Origin: Deltaproteobacteria bacterium
GTDB lineage: Bacteria > Desulfobacterota > Syntrophia > Syntrophales > UBA6807
DNA length: 41,663 nucleotides
Assembly: GCA_011056835.1 (NCBI GenBank)
Contig: DSDU01000004.1
Location: 1-41,663, forward strand
Direction: 5' to 3'
The notes below the pieces were generated by a model. That model made no database searches, had not been told where the DNA came from, and saw only the letters and a program-made list of their open reading frames with translations. The position numbers and the translations under genes were made by a program. Shown piece by piece: positions 24,518 through 33,961 of the stretch. Within the stretch, counting starts at the first letter, position 1. Each line of letters begins with the position of its first letter.

Positions 24518-25582
24518 CTATTCCCCGTAGTGCTCCTTCATCCAGGCCTGATATTCACCGCTGCGGACACGTTCCACCCAGGCGGCGTTGTCCATATACC
24601 ACCTGATGGTCTTTCTGAGCCCGGACTGAAATGATTCTCCGGGATGCCACGCAAGATGGTTTGTCAGCTTGGAAAAGTCGATGGCGTAACGCCGGTCGTG
24701 GCCGGGGCGGTCTTTGACGAAGGTGATCAGGTTTCGCCGCGGGCCGGCAGAATCCGGCCCGCACAGTTCATCAACGATGTCGCAGATCATTTCCACAATG
24801 ACAATATTTTCCATTTCCATATTGCCGCCGATATTATACGTTTGCCCCCGTTTCCCTCCGTTCATAATGGTCAAGATGGCTTTGCAGTGATCTTCCACAT
24901 AGAGCCAGTCCCGTACATTTTTTCCGTCGCCGTAAACAGGCAGGTTCCTGCCCTCGATTGCATTCAGTGTCATAAGAGGGATCAGTTTTTCCGGAAACTG
25001 GAAGGGTCCATAATTGTTCGAACAGTTTGATATGGTTACGGGCAGTCCGAAAGTTTTATGATAGGCGCTCACCAGGTGATCCGACGAAGCCTTTGAAGCG
25101 GAATACGGGCTGCTCGGTTTGAACCGGGTCGTTTCCCGAAAAATGCCCCGCTTTCCCAGGCTGCCGTACACCTCGTCGGTACTGATATGGTGAAAAAGGA
25201 CAAAATGATCCATATGTGCCCGGGCGATTTCCAGCAGATTATATGTTCCCACGATGTTGGTGAAGATAAACTCACCCGGTTGCTTGATTGAACGGTCCAC
25301 GTGTGATTCCGCTGCAAAATGACAGACCGCATCGATATCATGTCGTGAGAACAGGTCAGCCATGGTTTTGAAATCGCAGATATCGGCCCGCTCAAAATGG
25401 TATCGTCCGGGATACTGTCTGTCAATGCCGTCCAGATTGTCGGGATTTCCCGCATAGGTGAGTTTGTCGACGTTTATTATTCGTCCTTCATAATCGGTTT
25501 TATGAAAGATGTAGTGGATAAAGTTGCTTCCGATGAAGCCGCACCCACCTGTTACCAGCAGATTCCGTATGAATTTCAACAT
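24518..25582 (-). CDS. rfbB: dTDP-glucose 4,6-dehydratase
   Basis: NAD-dependent dehydratase of the dTDP-L-rhamnose/deoxysugar pathway (354 aa). Rossmann motif TGGCGFIG at 11-18, DKLTYAGNPDNL, the STDEVYGSLG active-site segment, the YSASK catalytic Tyr/Lys pair, and NCSNNYGPFQFPEKLIPL are diagnostic of RfbB/RmlB. The frame is open to 25732, but the ATG at 25582 follows AAGGGG and lies 52 bases after a clear promoter start, so the upstream stretch is not coding. RmlA, RmlC and RmlD are not in the window. Confidence 0.95.
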   Translation of the reverse strand: MLKFIRNLLVTGGCGFIGSNFIHYIFHKTDYEGRIINVDKLTYAGNPDNLDGIDRQYPGRYHFERADICDFKTMADLFSRHDIDAVCHFAAESHVDRSIKQPGEFIFTNIVGTYNLLEIARAHMDHFVLFHHISTDEVYGSLGKRGIFRETTRFKPSSPYSASKASSDHLVSAYHKTFGLPVTISNCSNNYGPFQFPEKLIPLMTLNAIEGRNLPVYGDGKNVRDWLYVEDHCKAILTIMNGGKRGQTYNIGGNMEMENIVIVEMICDIVDELCGPDSAGPRRNLITFVKDRPGHDRRYAIDFSKLTNHLAWHPGESFQSGLRKTIRWYMDNAAWVERVRSGEYQAWMKEHYGE

Positions 25583-25640
25583 TGTGTCGCATCCCCTTTC
25601 TTTCTGAAGCGTCACCGCTCGTCGGCGTGGAATGTATTCG

Positions 25641-25669
25641 TACATATCCATATGAGAAGACGTTGTCAA
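25641..25669 (-). promoter_or_regulatory. Sigma-70-type promoter of rfbB
   Basis: Minus-strand TTGACA (25669-25664), exactly 17-base spacer, TATGTA (25646-25641). It fixes the rfbB start downstream at 25582. Confidence 0.6.
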
Positions 25670-25883
25670 TAGAATAGTGCCCTGTCTCTTCGGGTTGTGT
25701 TGCGCATTCATCGTAACGTGGTTTTGATGCATCTGCGGCGTGATCGGAGCAATTCCGGCATCATCTATCGTCCTGAGACGGTTGGAACCGCCGGTCTTTC
25801 GCCTTGCCGAGATTTTTTAGCAGAAAACTCCATGATGACCCCCGATCAACTACATTTTCATTTAAATAACATCCCATCTTATC

Positions 25884-25912
25884 TTGACAGGCAAAGCAAT
25901 TTTTCATAATGA
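25884..25912 (+). promoter_or_regulatory. Sigma-70-type promoter of the HAD gene
   Basis: TTGACA (25884-25889), 17-base spacer, TAATGA (25907-25912); CATAAT at 25905 is an alternative. The start near 25920 gives a short leader of about 18 bases. Confidence 0.5.
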
Positions 25913-25937
25913 TGATACAAGCAACCTCGGGGGGAAC

Positions 25938-26783
25938 ATGTCATTCGACCAACTTGTTCGTTACTATTCAAAGCCGCTGGAACCAATTCCCACAATGATG
26001 CACCGTAAAGGGTCTTTACGAGGGGAGGTCAAGGCGGTTCTCTTCGATGTGTACGGAACCCTGTTTGTCAGTGCGGCAGGAGATATCAGTATCGCCCGGG
26101 AAGCGGCGGATCGGAATAGTGAAGCCGTTAAGAATCTGCTGGGAAAATTCGGAATCAGCAGGGACGCATCGTCGTTGCAGACAGTATTCTTTGAAGCCAT
26201 CGATCATGAAAAAAAGCGGCTCGAAGGTCAGGGGATAGATTATCCCGAAGTTGTAATCGAAGCGGTATGGAAAAAGGTCCTGGGGGTTGATGACGATACA
26301 GTCATCAAGCGGTTTGCACTGGAATATGAACTTATTGTGAATCCGGTCTTCCCCATGCCCCACGCGCGGGATGTCATTACGGCGCTCAAAAGGAAAAAAA
26401 TTATCCTCGGCATAATCTCCAATGCCCAGTTCTACACGCCCTACCTCTTTTCAGCTCTCATGGGAGGAGCACCCCGGGATCTTGGATTCAATGAAGATCT
26501 CCTTTTTTTCTCATATTCATTCGGGTATGGAAAACCGTCATTTTTTTTATTCGAGCGGGCGGCGGAGCGCCTCGCTGAATACGAGGTGCGAAGGGATCAA
26601 ATCATTTATGTGGGAAACGATATGTTGAAGGATATCTATCCCTCGACTGCCGCGGGTTTTCAGACTGTTCTTTTCGCGGGGGACGGTCGGTCACTGCGAC
26701 TGCGGGAAGATGACGACCGGTGTGCCGGCGTTGCCGCCGATCTGGTGATAACCGATCTTTTGCAGCTCATGGATTATCTGTGA
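25938..26783 (+). CDS. HAD-superfamily hydrolase
   Basis: A 281-residue haloacid-dehalogenase-type hydrolase, probably a phosphatase. Motif I is FDVYGTLF (Asp37 nucleophile; the general acid position is Tyr rather than Asp, i.e. DxYGT), motif II GIISNAQFY, motif III Lys in SFGYGKPSFF, and motif IV IYVGNDMLKDIYPSTAAGF. The DVYGT form resembles haloacid dehalogenases and some REG-2-like members, so substrate prediction is unsafe. The start at 25938 agrees with the promoter; the frame upstream overlaps the -35 element. It is followed after 45 bases by a membrane-anchored hypothetical gene. Confidence 0.88.
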   Translation: MSFDQLVRYYSKPLEPIPTMMHRKGSLRGEVKAVLFDVYGTLFVSAAGDISIAREAADRNSEAVKNLLGKFGISRDASSLQTVFFEAIDHEKKRLEGQGIDYPEVVIEAVWKKVLGVDDDTVIKRFALEYELIVNPVFPMPHARDVITALKRKKIILGIISNAQFYTPYLFSALMGGAPRDLGFNEDLLFFSYSFGYGKPSFFLFERAAERLAEYEVRRDQIIYVGNDMLKDIYPSTAAGFQTVLFAGDGRSLRLREDDDRCAGVAADLVITDLLQLMDYL

Positions 26784-26828
26784 CGTATCGGACACAGTAA
26801 ACAGGTTTCATTCTTTGAGGAGCGCGAG

Positions 26829-27785
26829 ATGAAGGAAAACCGAAAATATTTCGTTCTGGCAGGCATTCTATTTGTTGTTATCGTTCTGGCGGTTATGAAC
26901 TGGCATACTTTTTTACCGACGGAACAACGACGACCGTCTGAACCGTCGCCGGGCGTGCAGGTGGATCAAGAAACGGCTGATACGGGCGCCATAGACAAAC
27001 CGGGCGCCGAACATGAAAGAATGCGGGGAGAAGACGTCCCAGAAACGGCCGTACTGGAAAAAAAGGAAATAAAAACCATAAAAAAGGAGATGAAGAGCGC
27101 TTATCAACGTCTCTTAGATGATGTGGGCGGTTTTTTCGGATATCTTGATCAACAGAACTACATAAAAGAGTACGGATTGGAGGGGGGGACCCGTCGCCAC
27201 TTTCTCACGCTCCTTGCCGAGCTATCGGCGTATCCACCGGTTATTTCAGGTGAAACTCAGGATATCTATACACTGACACACAACATGGCACATTTTTATC
27301 GGGTGATACGAACGGAGAATATTTTTCTGGTCAAAGACATCCTCTCTCATGAAAGTGAGATTGTGGAACAGGTCGCCGATTTGCTTTATGAATGGATAAC
27401 AGAGGAGATGGGAAGAAAAAATCCCGAGGTGAAAACATCAATTAAAGATCTCTACGAATATGCCGGTTTTTTCCTTTCTACACTCTCGGGGAGGGCCTAT
27501 CTTGCACGGCGTCCCTCGAAGACTCGAATGATTGTCCTCTACTATTCGATCCTGATCACGGATGCTGCAAATCAGGCGGATCTGAACCGTTACGGAATTG
27601 ACATCCTTCCCCCGCTGAATCTTCTCATGAATGATATGGAGAACCAACGGAATCTTGATTATCAGCGAAAGTATCTTCGCCGACTCGGTTCCATTAAGCA
27701 ACGAGTGATCGGGCAGAGGGAGCAAGGTGTTATCAAATATGAAAGCGGGAGAGGTATCCCTTATGCCGGCGGTACCACAAATTAG
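26829..27785 (+). CDS. Membrane-anchored hypothetical protein
   Basis: A 318-residue protein with one N-terminal transmembrane segment (about residues 8-24), a disordered acidic linker, a coiled-coil (ETAVLEKKEIKTIKKEMKS) and a helical C-terminal domain (about 95-300) without recognised family. It is probably anchored with its bulk outside the cytoplasm. It is likely co-transcribed with the HAD gene. Its last 53 bases overlap tail-to-tail with the gpsA-like gene, so the two transcripts are antisense at their 3' ends. Confidence 0.7.
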   Translation: MKENRKYFVLAGILFVVIVLAVMNWHTFLPTEQRRPSEPSPGVQVDQETADTGAIDKPGAEHERMRGEDVPETAVLEKKEIKTIKKEMKSAYQRLLDDVGGFFGYLDQQNYIKEYGLEGGTRRHFLTLLAELSAYPPVISGETQDIYTLTHNMAHFYRVIRTENIFLVKDILSHESEIVEQVADLLYEWITEEMGRKNPEVKTSIKDLYEYAGFFLSTLSGRAYLARRPSKTRMIVLYYSILITDAANQADLNRYGIDILPPLNLLMNDMENQRNLDYQRKYLRRLGSIKQRVIGQREQGVIKYESGRGIPYAGGTTN

Positions 27786-28932
27786 GAATCAGGCGATAGA
27801 GCAGTCTCGAAAAGGGTCCGATGTATTCTTTTTCTCTTTTATCGAACTGGGTCGCCTGGATTATCCGTTCAAATATTTCCTCTTTTGATCCACCTTCATT
27901 GAAAATCTTATAAGCGCAGTGGAAGAGGGGACTGTACATGTTTTTCTTTTCAAGGTATCGATGCACATTTTTTATGGTATTGGGGCCTTCAGGTGTGCCG
28001 TCGATTTTCCGAAGCACCTGAAGGTTGGTTTCAATGGGATTTCCGTTGAAAAGATCATAAAATAGTTTGCCGTATCTGAAATTCTTGCTGGCATCGGACG
28101 AAAGCGTTACGTACATGTCTCCCACGCCTGCCTGACTGTAAAAAGCCTGGAAACTTCCGCCAAGCAGCTTCGCCAGCGATCTGATCTCCACTCCCGACCG
28201 CGCGAAGAGCGTTCCGGGAATCGAATCCCCCAGGTCCAGGCATTCGGTAAGACCTTTCAGGTTTGCAACGATATTTTTGAGGGCGCCGCAAGCTTCGATA
28301 CCGACAATGTCAAAATTGTAGTATGACGTCAGCTCTTTTTTGTTGAGCGTCAGCAGGTTTGCGCTGACCTCCCTGGCAACGTTTTTCTGCCCCGCCACGG
28401 TTACACAGACGGGCTTCCCCATGGCGATATCGACATCAAAAAAGGGTCCGCCGATACAGACCGTGGTAAATTTGTGACGGATATCGAAAAAGTGATTGTT
28501 GATCATCTGAGAGGGAGTTACCAGCTCCCGGGTCTTTTCGTCGGAGGCGAGGCCTTTGATGGGGGAAATAATACTGGTGGTCTTTTTCTTTCGTGATATG
28601 ATTGGTTTAAGATAGTCGAGCAGCTCGGGGAGTCTGTTCATGGTGATGCAAAGAACGATCAAATCGTTTTCTTCGACCACCCGCTCCAAGTCATTGGATG
28701 CAACGACATTCATGGGAAGTCGAGGAACACTGTCGATGCTCCCCAGTTTTTTTTCCAGATCCGTGGTGAGATGTTTCGGGTTGAGTCTTTCTCTGTTGAT
28801 CTCCCGACATAATTCGGCGCTATGGTAGTAAAGTGTGACATCTTGCCCGTCCCGCCCGAATTTGTATGCGAAAGATGTCCCCAGTCTTCCCGGGCCGATA
28901 ATCGCCACTTTTTTAAAATTTATGTCAGCCAT
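27733..28932 (-). CDS. Diverged NAD(P)-dependent glycerol-3-phosphate dehydrogenase-like protein
   Basis: GpsA-type dehydrogenase (399 aa) that would interconvert sn-glycerol 3-phosphate and DHAP. The Rossmann loop reads GPGRLGTS at 13-20 in place of the usual GAGSWGTA, and the catalytic Lys is in CGALKNIVANLKGL, with the downstream substrate motifs SQAGVGDMYVTLSS. It is about 65 residues longer than typical GpsA, with a C-terminal basic and aromatic tail (FSRLLYRLIPNLWYRRH) that could bind membrane. Given these changes the substrate may differ, so the symbol is left blank. It overlaps the preceding opposite-strand gene by 53 bases. Confidence 0.8.
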   Translation of the reverse strand: MADINFKKVAIIGPGRLGTSFAYKFGRDGQDVTLYYHSAELCREINRERLNPKHLTTDLEKKLGSIDSVPRLPMNVVASNDLERVVEENDLIVLCITMNRLPELLDYLKPIISRKKKTTSIISPIKGLASDEKTRELVTPSQMINNHFFDIRHKFTTVCIGGPFFDVDIAMGKPVCVTVAGQKNVAREVSANLLTLNKKELTSYYNFDIVGIEACGALKNIVANLKGLTECLDLGDSIPGTLFARSGVEIRSLAKLLGGSFQAFYSQAGVGDMYVTLSSDASKNFRYGKLFYDLFNGNPIETNLQVLRKIDGTPEGPNTIKNVHRYLEKKNMYSPLFHCAYKIFNEGGSKEEIFERIIQATQFDKREKEYIGPFSRLLYRLIPNLWYRRHKGYLSRFHI

Positions 28933-29168
28933 GGCCTTGATTTCTCACTGTTCTTCGGAGCGTGACTATACGTGCAAATCCAACGGCATGTCAAACAAAA
29001 ATGTCCGTGGACTCTCATGTTCCGGCAATGCCTGGGCTAAACGGCATGGCGAAAGGGAAAAATCGAACCGTATGTCTCCTGCCGGGTCGGGTGATGAAAT
29101 GATAACTACCCATATTCGGAGCACATCTCCCGCCCTGAAGCTAATTCATGCCTGATCCCTGCAACGTT

Positions 29169-30986
29169 TCACTCGGCCTCCCGTTCCCGTGTTTCATCAG
29201 TTGCAAGCAACGCCCGTATTTCCGCTCCTTCCATTTTTTCTTTCTCCAACAGGATGCGGGCTCCTTTTCTCAGGATTTCTTCGCGGCCCTTCAAAATTTC
29301 CAGTGCCCGTTCGTACTGAGTCGTAATGATATCGCTGATTTCCTTGTCGATCATTTCCGCCGTCGCTTCGCTGTAATCCGTCTTTTCAGGCAGCCCCACA
29401 TTCAGAAAGCCCGGTCGCTTTTCATGCGCAAAATAGACCTGGCCTGCGGTTGCGCTCATACCGTATTCTTTGACCATGCTTTTTGCGATGTCCGTCGCCC
29501 TTGAGAGATCGTTATGAGCGCCCGTCGATATGTCTCCGAATACGATTTCTTCCGCAGCCCGACCTCCCAAGAGGGTGGTGATTCTGTTGAGCAGTTCGGT
29601 CTTTTTCATTAAAAAGCGGTCTTCCGTGGGAACCTGCATGGTGTAGCCGAGGGCGGCAATGCCCCGCGGTATGATGGAAATCTTATGAACGGGGTCCGTC
29701 CCCGGCAGGGAAAGTGCAACGAGTGCGTGTCCCATCTCGTGATGAGCGATGATTTCCCGCTCATTCTTGTTGATAAGCCGGTTTTTCTTTTCCAGGCCCC
29801 CAATGATCCGTTCCACCGCCTCTTCAAATTCAGGCATGTCGACTTCCTTCTTGTTCCGGCGAACCGCAAGGAGGGCTGCTTCATTGACGAGATTGGCCAG
29901 ATCCGCTCCCACCATGCCCGGCGTCATTTCCGCGAGCTTTTCAATGTCGATGTTCTGAGAGATCTTTATATTTTTTAGATGAACCTTGAGGATCTCAAGC
30001 CGGCCTATCTTGTCGGGTCGATCCACCAGGACGTGCCGATCGAATCGGCCCGGCCGGAGCAGCGCAGGATCGAGTATCTCCGGCCGGTTTGTGGCGGCCA
30101 TCAGAATGACGCCGACTTTCGGATCAAACCCATCCATTTCGACGAGAAGCTGATTCAATGTCTGTTCCCGTTCGTCATGCCCCGACATACCGCCGACGCC
30201 ACGGGCTTTCCCGAGGGCATCCAGTTCATCGATAAAAATAATGCACGGCGCTTTTTGTTTTGCCTGAACAAAGAGATCACGTACCCGGGCAGCGCCCAGA
30301 CCGACGAACATTTCCACAAATTCCGATCCGCTCAGACTGAAAAAGGGGACACCGCTTTCTCCCGCCACCGCCTTTGCAAGCAGGGTTTTCCCCGTTCCGG
30401 GCGGGCCTACGAGAAGAATGCCCTTGGGGATCTTTCCTCCCAGTTCGGTAAACCGCGCGGGCTCTTTCAAGAAATCAATGACTTCGACCAGTTCCTGCTT
30501 TGCCTCATCAACACCGGCGACATCATTGAACGTCACATTTAATTCGTCTTCCATATAGATGCGCGCCTTGTTTTTTCCGAGAGTCATGAAGCCTGCCTGC
30601 TGACCGCTCAGCCGTTTCATCATGAAATACCAGATGCCGATGAATATAAAAATTGGGAAAACCCATGAAAGAAGGTCCCGCAGAAAAGTCGATTCGATTT
30701 TTCCTTTAAAGACAACATGGTATTGCTCGAGCATTTTTGATAACTCCTGATCGACTCGGACGGTCTTGAAGGTCTTGTCTTCACCTCCTATCTTCATCTT
30801 TCCCTGGATCTCGTTTTCCGAGATTGCAATTTCCTGAACACTTCCCTGTTTCAGATAATTGAGGAATTGACTGTACGGAATTATTTCTACCTTGTACATT
30901 GATGCAATATAGTTCTGAATTAATAAAACCACCCAGATACCGATGAGTACGTACCATATGGAAAATTTATGCTGTTTTTCCATCAT
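29169..30986 (-). CDS. ftsH: ATP-dependent zinc metalloprotease FtsH
   Basis: Membrane-bound AAA+ protease for damaged or regulatory membrane and cytosolic proteins (605 aa). Two transmembrane helices (about 10-28 and 108-124) bracket a periplasmic domain; Walker A GPPGTGKT at 194-201, Walker [33 protein letters not shown], and the zinc site HEMGH at 416-420. Shorter than the ~640 of Escherichia coli FtsH, mainly by lacking the long C-terminal tail. It follows the methyltransferase gene by 83 bases on the same strand with a strong GGAGG site, so co-transcription is likely. Confidence 0.95.
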   Translation of the reverse strand: MMEKQHKFSIWYVLIGIWVVLLIQNYIASMYKVEIIPYSQFLNYLKQGSVQEIAISENEIQGKMKIGGEDKTFKTVRVDQELSKMLEQYHVVFKGKIESTFLRDLLSWVFPIFIFIGIWYFMMKRLSGQQAGFMTLGKNKARIYMEDELNVTFNDVAGVDEAKQELVEVIDFLKEPARFTELGGKIPKGILLVGPPGTGKTLLAKAVAGESGVPFFSLSGSEFVEMFVGLGAARVRDLFVQAKQKAPCIIFIDELDALGKARGVGGMSGHDEREQTLNQLLVEMDGFDPKVGVILMAATNRPEILDPALLRPGRFDRHVLVDRPDKIGRLEILKVHLKNIKISQNIDIEKLAEMTPGMVGADLANLVNEAALLAVRRNKKEVDMPEFEEAVERIIGGLEKKNRLINKNEREIIAHHEMGHALVALSLPGTDPVHKISIIPRGIAALGYTMQVPTEDRFLMKKTELLNRITTLLGGRAAEEIVFGDISTGAHNDLSRATDIAKSMVKEYGMSATAGQVYFAHEKRPGFLNVGLPEKTDYSEATAEMIDKEISDIITTQYERALEILKGREEILRKGARILLEKEKMEGAEIRALLATDETREREAE

Positions 30987-31069
30987 CGCTTCTCATTTCC
31001 TCCTCTGTTGTCGGCCTGTATCGAACTGCTTGACCCGGTTATAGCTGCATAATGCGATTCATTGTATCA

Positions 31070-31765
31070 TTAACGACGACTTCGATAAATAAAATAGTCG
31101 GTCGGGTTGCCCCTCTTGTCAATGTCCTCTACGGTTAAAACATCGGTCGAATGAAAGATCTCCTCAAGGCACTTCAGAAACTTCTCGCAGCGGTGAGCCG
31201 ACCATACGGTGAGCACTCCCCCCGTGATGAGCATGCTTCTCATTTTTCTGACCATGGGTGATTCGTACAGCTCACGGTTGCCTTCGAGGGCGAGGCGTGC
31301 GGGACCGTTATCCACGTCGAGAATGATGGCGTTGTATGTCTTTTCTGATATCTTAACATAATCTTTGATATCCGACTGAATGAGACGTACCCGGGGGTCG
31401 AACAGGGCCCCTCCATTGTGTTGCACAAAGTAGGTCCGCGCCCACTGTGCGACGTGTCTGTTGATTTCGACAACATCGGCGACTGCTACGTTTTTGTAGT
31501 CGAGGGCTGCCTGGAGAGCGTACCCTATGCCGAGGCCTCCTATAAGAATCGACAGGGATGATTTGCCGTTGTCCAGAGGTTCGATGGCGTGTCGTGCCAG
31601 TGCTTTCTCAGAGAGGATGTTGTAGCTTGCCATGAGGAAAACCCCGTTATAGATGATCTCGTAAACAGGCATTTCAGAATCGCCGCGATCGAGAATCTGT
31701 TGCAGTTGTAATTCACCCTGGGGAGTTGTAACACGATGCAGAACTCTTTTATAATGTGTTTCCAT
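31070..31765 (-). CDS. Spermidine-synthase-like class I methyltransferase fold protein
   Basis: A 231-residue Rossmann-fold protein. SAM-binding-like loop ILIGGLGIGYAL, acidic DVVEINRHVAQWA and the DVDNGP catalytic-type segment place it with the spermidine synthase-like family, where the co-substrate is decarboxylated SAM and an amine, but the usual GGGDG and gate-keeping residues are changed, so it could act on another substrate. The start at 31765 (METHYKRVLH) follows GAAAGG with a 7-base gap; an upstream in-frame Met at 31801 has no ribosome site. It is upstream of ftsH. Confidence 0.75.
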   Translation of the reverse strand: METHYKRVLHRVTTPQGELQLQQILDRGDSEMPVYEIIYNGVFLMASYNILSEKALARHAIEPLDNGKSSLSILIGGLGIGYALQAALDYKNVAVADVVEINRHVAQWARTYFVQHNGGALFDPRVRLIQSDIKDYVKISEKTYNAIILDVDNGPARLALEGNRELYESPMVRKMRSMLITGGVLTVWSAHRCEKFLKCLEEIFHSTDVLTVEDIDKRGNPTDYFIYRSRR

Positions 31766-31932
31766 GGCACACCTTTCGGGACCGATTACCCCTCCCTGCA
31801 TTGTTTCTGCCGTGTCCCACGCTGATCGTGACAGAAATGAACAATGATGAGGGACTCAAGGAATCGCAGTCGTTCGGATCCAGCTCGATAGCCTGTTCCT
31901 GTTCGCACATCTCCATGTATGAATATATTGTT

Positions 31933-31961
31933 ACCATAGCGATAGAGGCAATCTTTGTCAA
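31933..31961 (-). promoter_or_regulatory. Sigma-70-type promoter for the methyltransferase-ftsH unit
   Basis: Minus-strand TTGACA (31961-31956), 17-base spacer, TATGGT (31938-31933), followed by a leader of about 160 bases. Confidence 0.5.
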
Positions 31962-32075
31962 TGAAGGAGCGGTCAAAGATAGTGAGTATTCGGTGGAGTG
32001 TCATTGGTCGGGTGGTAATGAAAGGGGCAGGAGAAGGGGGTTGCCTTGAGGGCATGAGTCGCTGACGACGGAAAC

Positions 32076-32810
32076 TTACACGAGTGAGAAATATATTTTC
32101 AGTAATCTCCTGAGATGGACATCCGGTCCACGGATAATCCCTTCAAAATATAGAGAGTGATACGTATCCCCTTCCATTGTGGTGCTTGCATACTTCGGGA
32201 TATCTTTTTCTTCGATCGTTTCCTGTTTTACCTTTATCCAGTGTGCCATCGGTTCCGACGATATCATGCTGCTGTCAAGCAGTCCTCTGATCTTCGGCGA
32301 CCACCCGTCTCTGGGATCGACAGTGACGGCGATCTCATACGGAACCAAGGTCACATCCAGACCGGCAGGGCGGGGGAAACCTATTACTGTTGGGGTTTTG
32401 ACGAGCAATCCGTCGGTCACGCGGATGAAGCACCAGACGAATTCGAGATACGTCTCATACCCCGCAAACGTTGGGGGGGCGACACCGTGTCTGATATCGA
32501 TCAGCGTGCGGCATAAAAAAGATTTTATGACTCCCACATATTCCAGCCGCTCGACCGGATCGTCGGGTTTGTCCTGCACGGGCAGGGCATCGAATGCATA
32601 GATTTCATCAAGCGCACGGAGGCGATTATCGATAACGCGCCGCAATGTTGCCATTATCTCATCATCTGCCGAGCCGGTGTCACACTCTTCAAGTAACTGT
32701 TCGGCATAGTGCATGATCTGATAAGGATGCCGGACGGTACGCTTATCGGAATGAGTCTTTGAACGTTTCAGTTCGGCGGGCCATTTCAGGAAGTCCGGAG
32801 TAATCCACAT
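32076..32810 (-). CDS. Hypothetical protein
   Basis: A soluble protein of 244 residues (start chosen at 32810, MWITPDFLKWP, behind GAGG at a 7-base gap; the frame is open to 32897, with a basic N-terminus if that start is used). No motif that I recognise. The second half is beta-like (GLDVTLVPYEIAVTV, IRGPDVHLRRLLKIYF). It lies on the same strand and about 180 bases downstream of etfA, and could be the last gene of that operon, but no shared function is evident. Confidence 0.6.
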   Translation of the reverse strand: MWITPDFLKWPAELKRSKTHSDKRTVRHPYQIMHYAEQLLEECDTGSADDEIMATLRRVIDNRLRALDEIYAFDALPVQDKPDDPVERLEYVGVIKSFLCRTLIDIRHGVAPPTFAGYETYLEFVWCFIRVTDGLLVKTPTVIGFPRPAGLDVTLVPYEIAVTVDPRDGWSPKIRGLLDSSMISSEPMAHWIKVKQETIEEKDIPKYASTTMEGDTYHSLYFEGIIRGPDVHLRRLLKIYFSLV

Positions 32811-32993
32811 GATGCGCCTCTTTTTCTGCCGTTCCGTCGTCGTAACTGCACGCAGCGTGATTTCATGTATGGGTTTCTTTTCGAACCGGTTTTTCAAGAA
32901 TCAGCTTCGTAATAACCGGTCCTTTCCGAAGTCTTCTCCCAGGCATTCCTGCGGTCCCAGAAGTCTCCATGTATATCAACAGGTGATGATGTC

Positions 32994-33950
32994 CTAAGCC
33001 TTCGCTTTCTTTACCGCTTCGATCAGTTTCGGAACCACGTCGTAGAGATCACCGACGATGCCGTAATCGGCGGCGCCGAATAGAGGGGCGTTCTCGTCTT
33101 TGTTGACGGCGCAAATTACCTTGGCATCGCGGATGCCCGTGACATGCTGAACCTGTCCCGACACGCCAAGACCGATGTACAGGTCGGGTTTGACGGATAT
33201 TCCGGACAGGCCGATACAGAGCTCTTCCGGCAGCCAGTGGGCCTCCTCGGAAATAGGTCTCGTGCAGCCGATTTCACCCCCCAGGGCGGTTGCCAATTCC
33301 TGAACAAGTGAAAGATCTTCTTTCCTTTCAATGCCCCGCCCGGCACAGACCACGATTCGTGATTCGGTGATATCTTTTACCTGTGTCTCCTTTGGCCTTC
33401 GTTCGAGTACTGTCGACGGTGACGGTTGCGGTGCCTGCAGTTCCCGTATCGTCCCCTGTCTGCCGCTCTGCTGTGGTGCCGGTTTATATGTTCCAGGGGG
33501 TATTGTTGCCATTACAGGCCGGGTCATACAGGCTACTTTCTGAATTGCCGCTCCGCCGTATGCAAGCCGGTCCATTTCAAGAACGTTGTTTCCTTCATCG
33601 AATGTTACGCCGATGCAGTCACTGCACAGGCCCGTCTTCAATCGGGCGGCGAGCCGGGCGGCAATATCCTTGCCCCGCACGGTGGCCGCGATGAGGAAGA
33701 CATCGGGATCGGCTGTTTGTGCCTCAGCGACAATTACCGGAATATATGCGTCCAGCGGTTGATCCCCTGCAAGGGCGGGTAACTCCATGATTTCATCCGC
33801 CCCGAAGGCGATACAATCATCGGCGCTGTCGGTATTTCCGATGAGGAATGCACTTGTCGTCGTCATCAGTTTCGAGGCGAGATCACTGCCGATTGACAGC
33901 AGTTCTGCTGTTTGTTGAAGGTTTTCTGCAAATATCCACACTCCGGCCAT
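32994..33950 (-). CDS. etfA: Electron transfer flavoprotein, alpha subunit
   Basis: FAD-binding alpha subunit of ETF (318 aa), accepting electrons from acyl-CoA dehydrogenase. The C-terminal FAD domain shows the family signature: GRGIERKEDLSLVQELA, GCTRPISEEAHWLPEE, IGLSGISVKPDLYIGLGVSG, and AVNKDENAPLFGAADYGIVGDL. The N-terminal domain is short and there is no extra ferredoxin domain. It follows etfB by 11 bases. The context with FixC/FixX suggests the FixB-like branch, but a bifurcating role cannot be decided from motifs alone. Confidence 0.94.
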   Translation of the reverse strand: MAGVWIFAENLQQTAELLSIGSDLASKLMTTTSAFLIGNTDSADDCIAFGADEIMELPALAGDQPLDAYIPVIVAEAQTADPDVFLIAATVRGKDIAARLAARLKTGLCSDCIGVTFDEGNNVLEMDRLAYGGAAIQKVACMTRPVMATIPPGTYKPAPQQSGRQGTIRELQAPQPSPSTVLERRPKETQVKDITESRIVVCAGRGIERKEDLSLVQELATALGGEIGCTRPISEEAHWLPEELCIGLSGISVKPDLYIGLGVSGQVQHVTGIRDAKVICAVNKDENAPLFGAADYGIVGDLYDVVPKLIEAVKKAKA

Positions 33951-33961
33951 GATGTACCCCC

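Noticed and set aside
31749-32055. Short frames in the leader of the methyltransferase gene
   Set aside because: They overlap the predicted promoter and leader, have weak start sites and no protein-like conservation that I can see.
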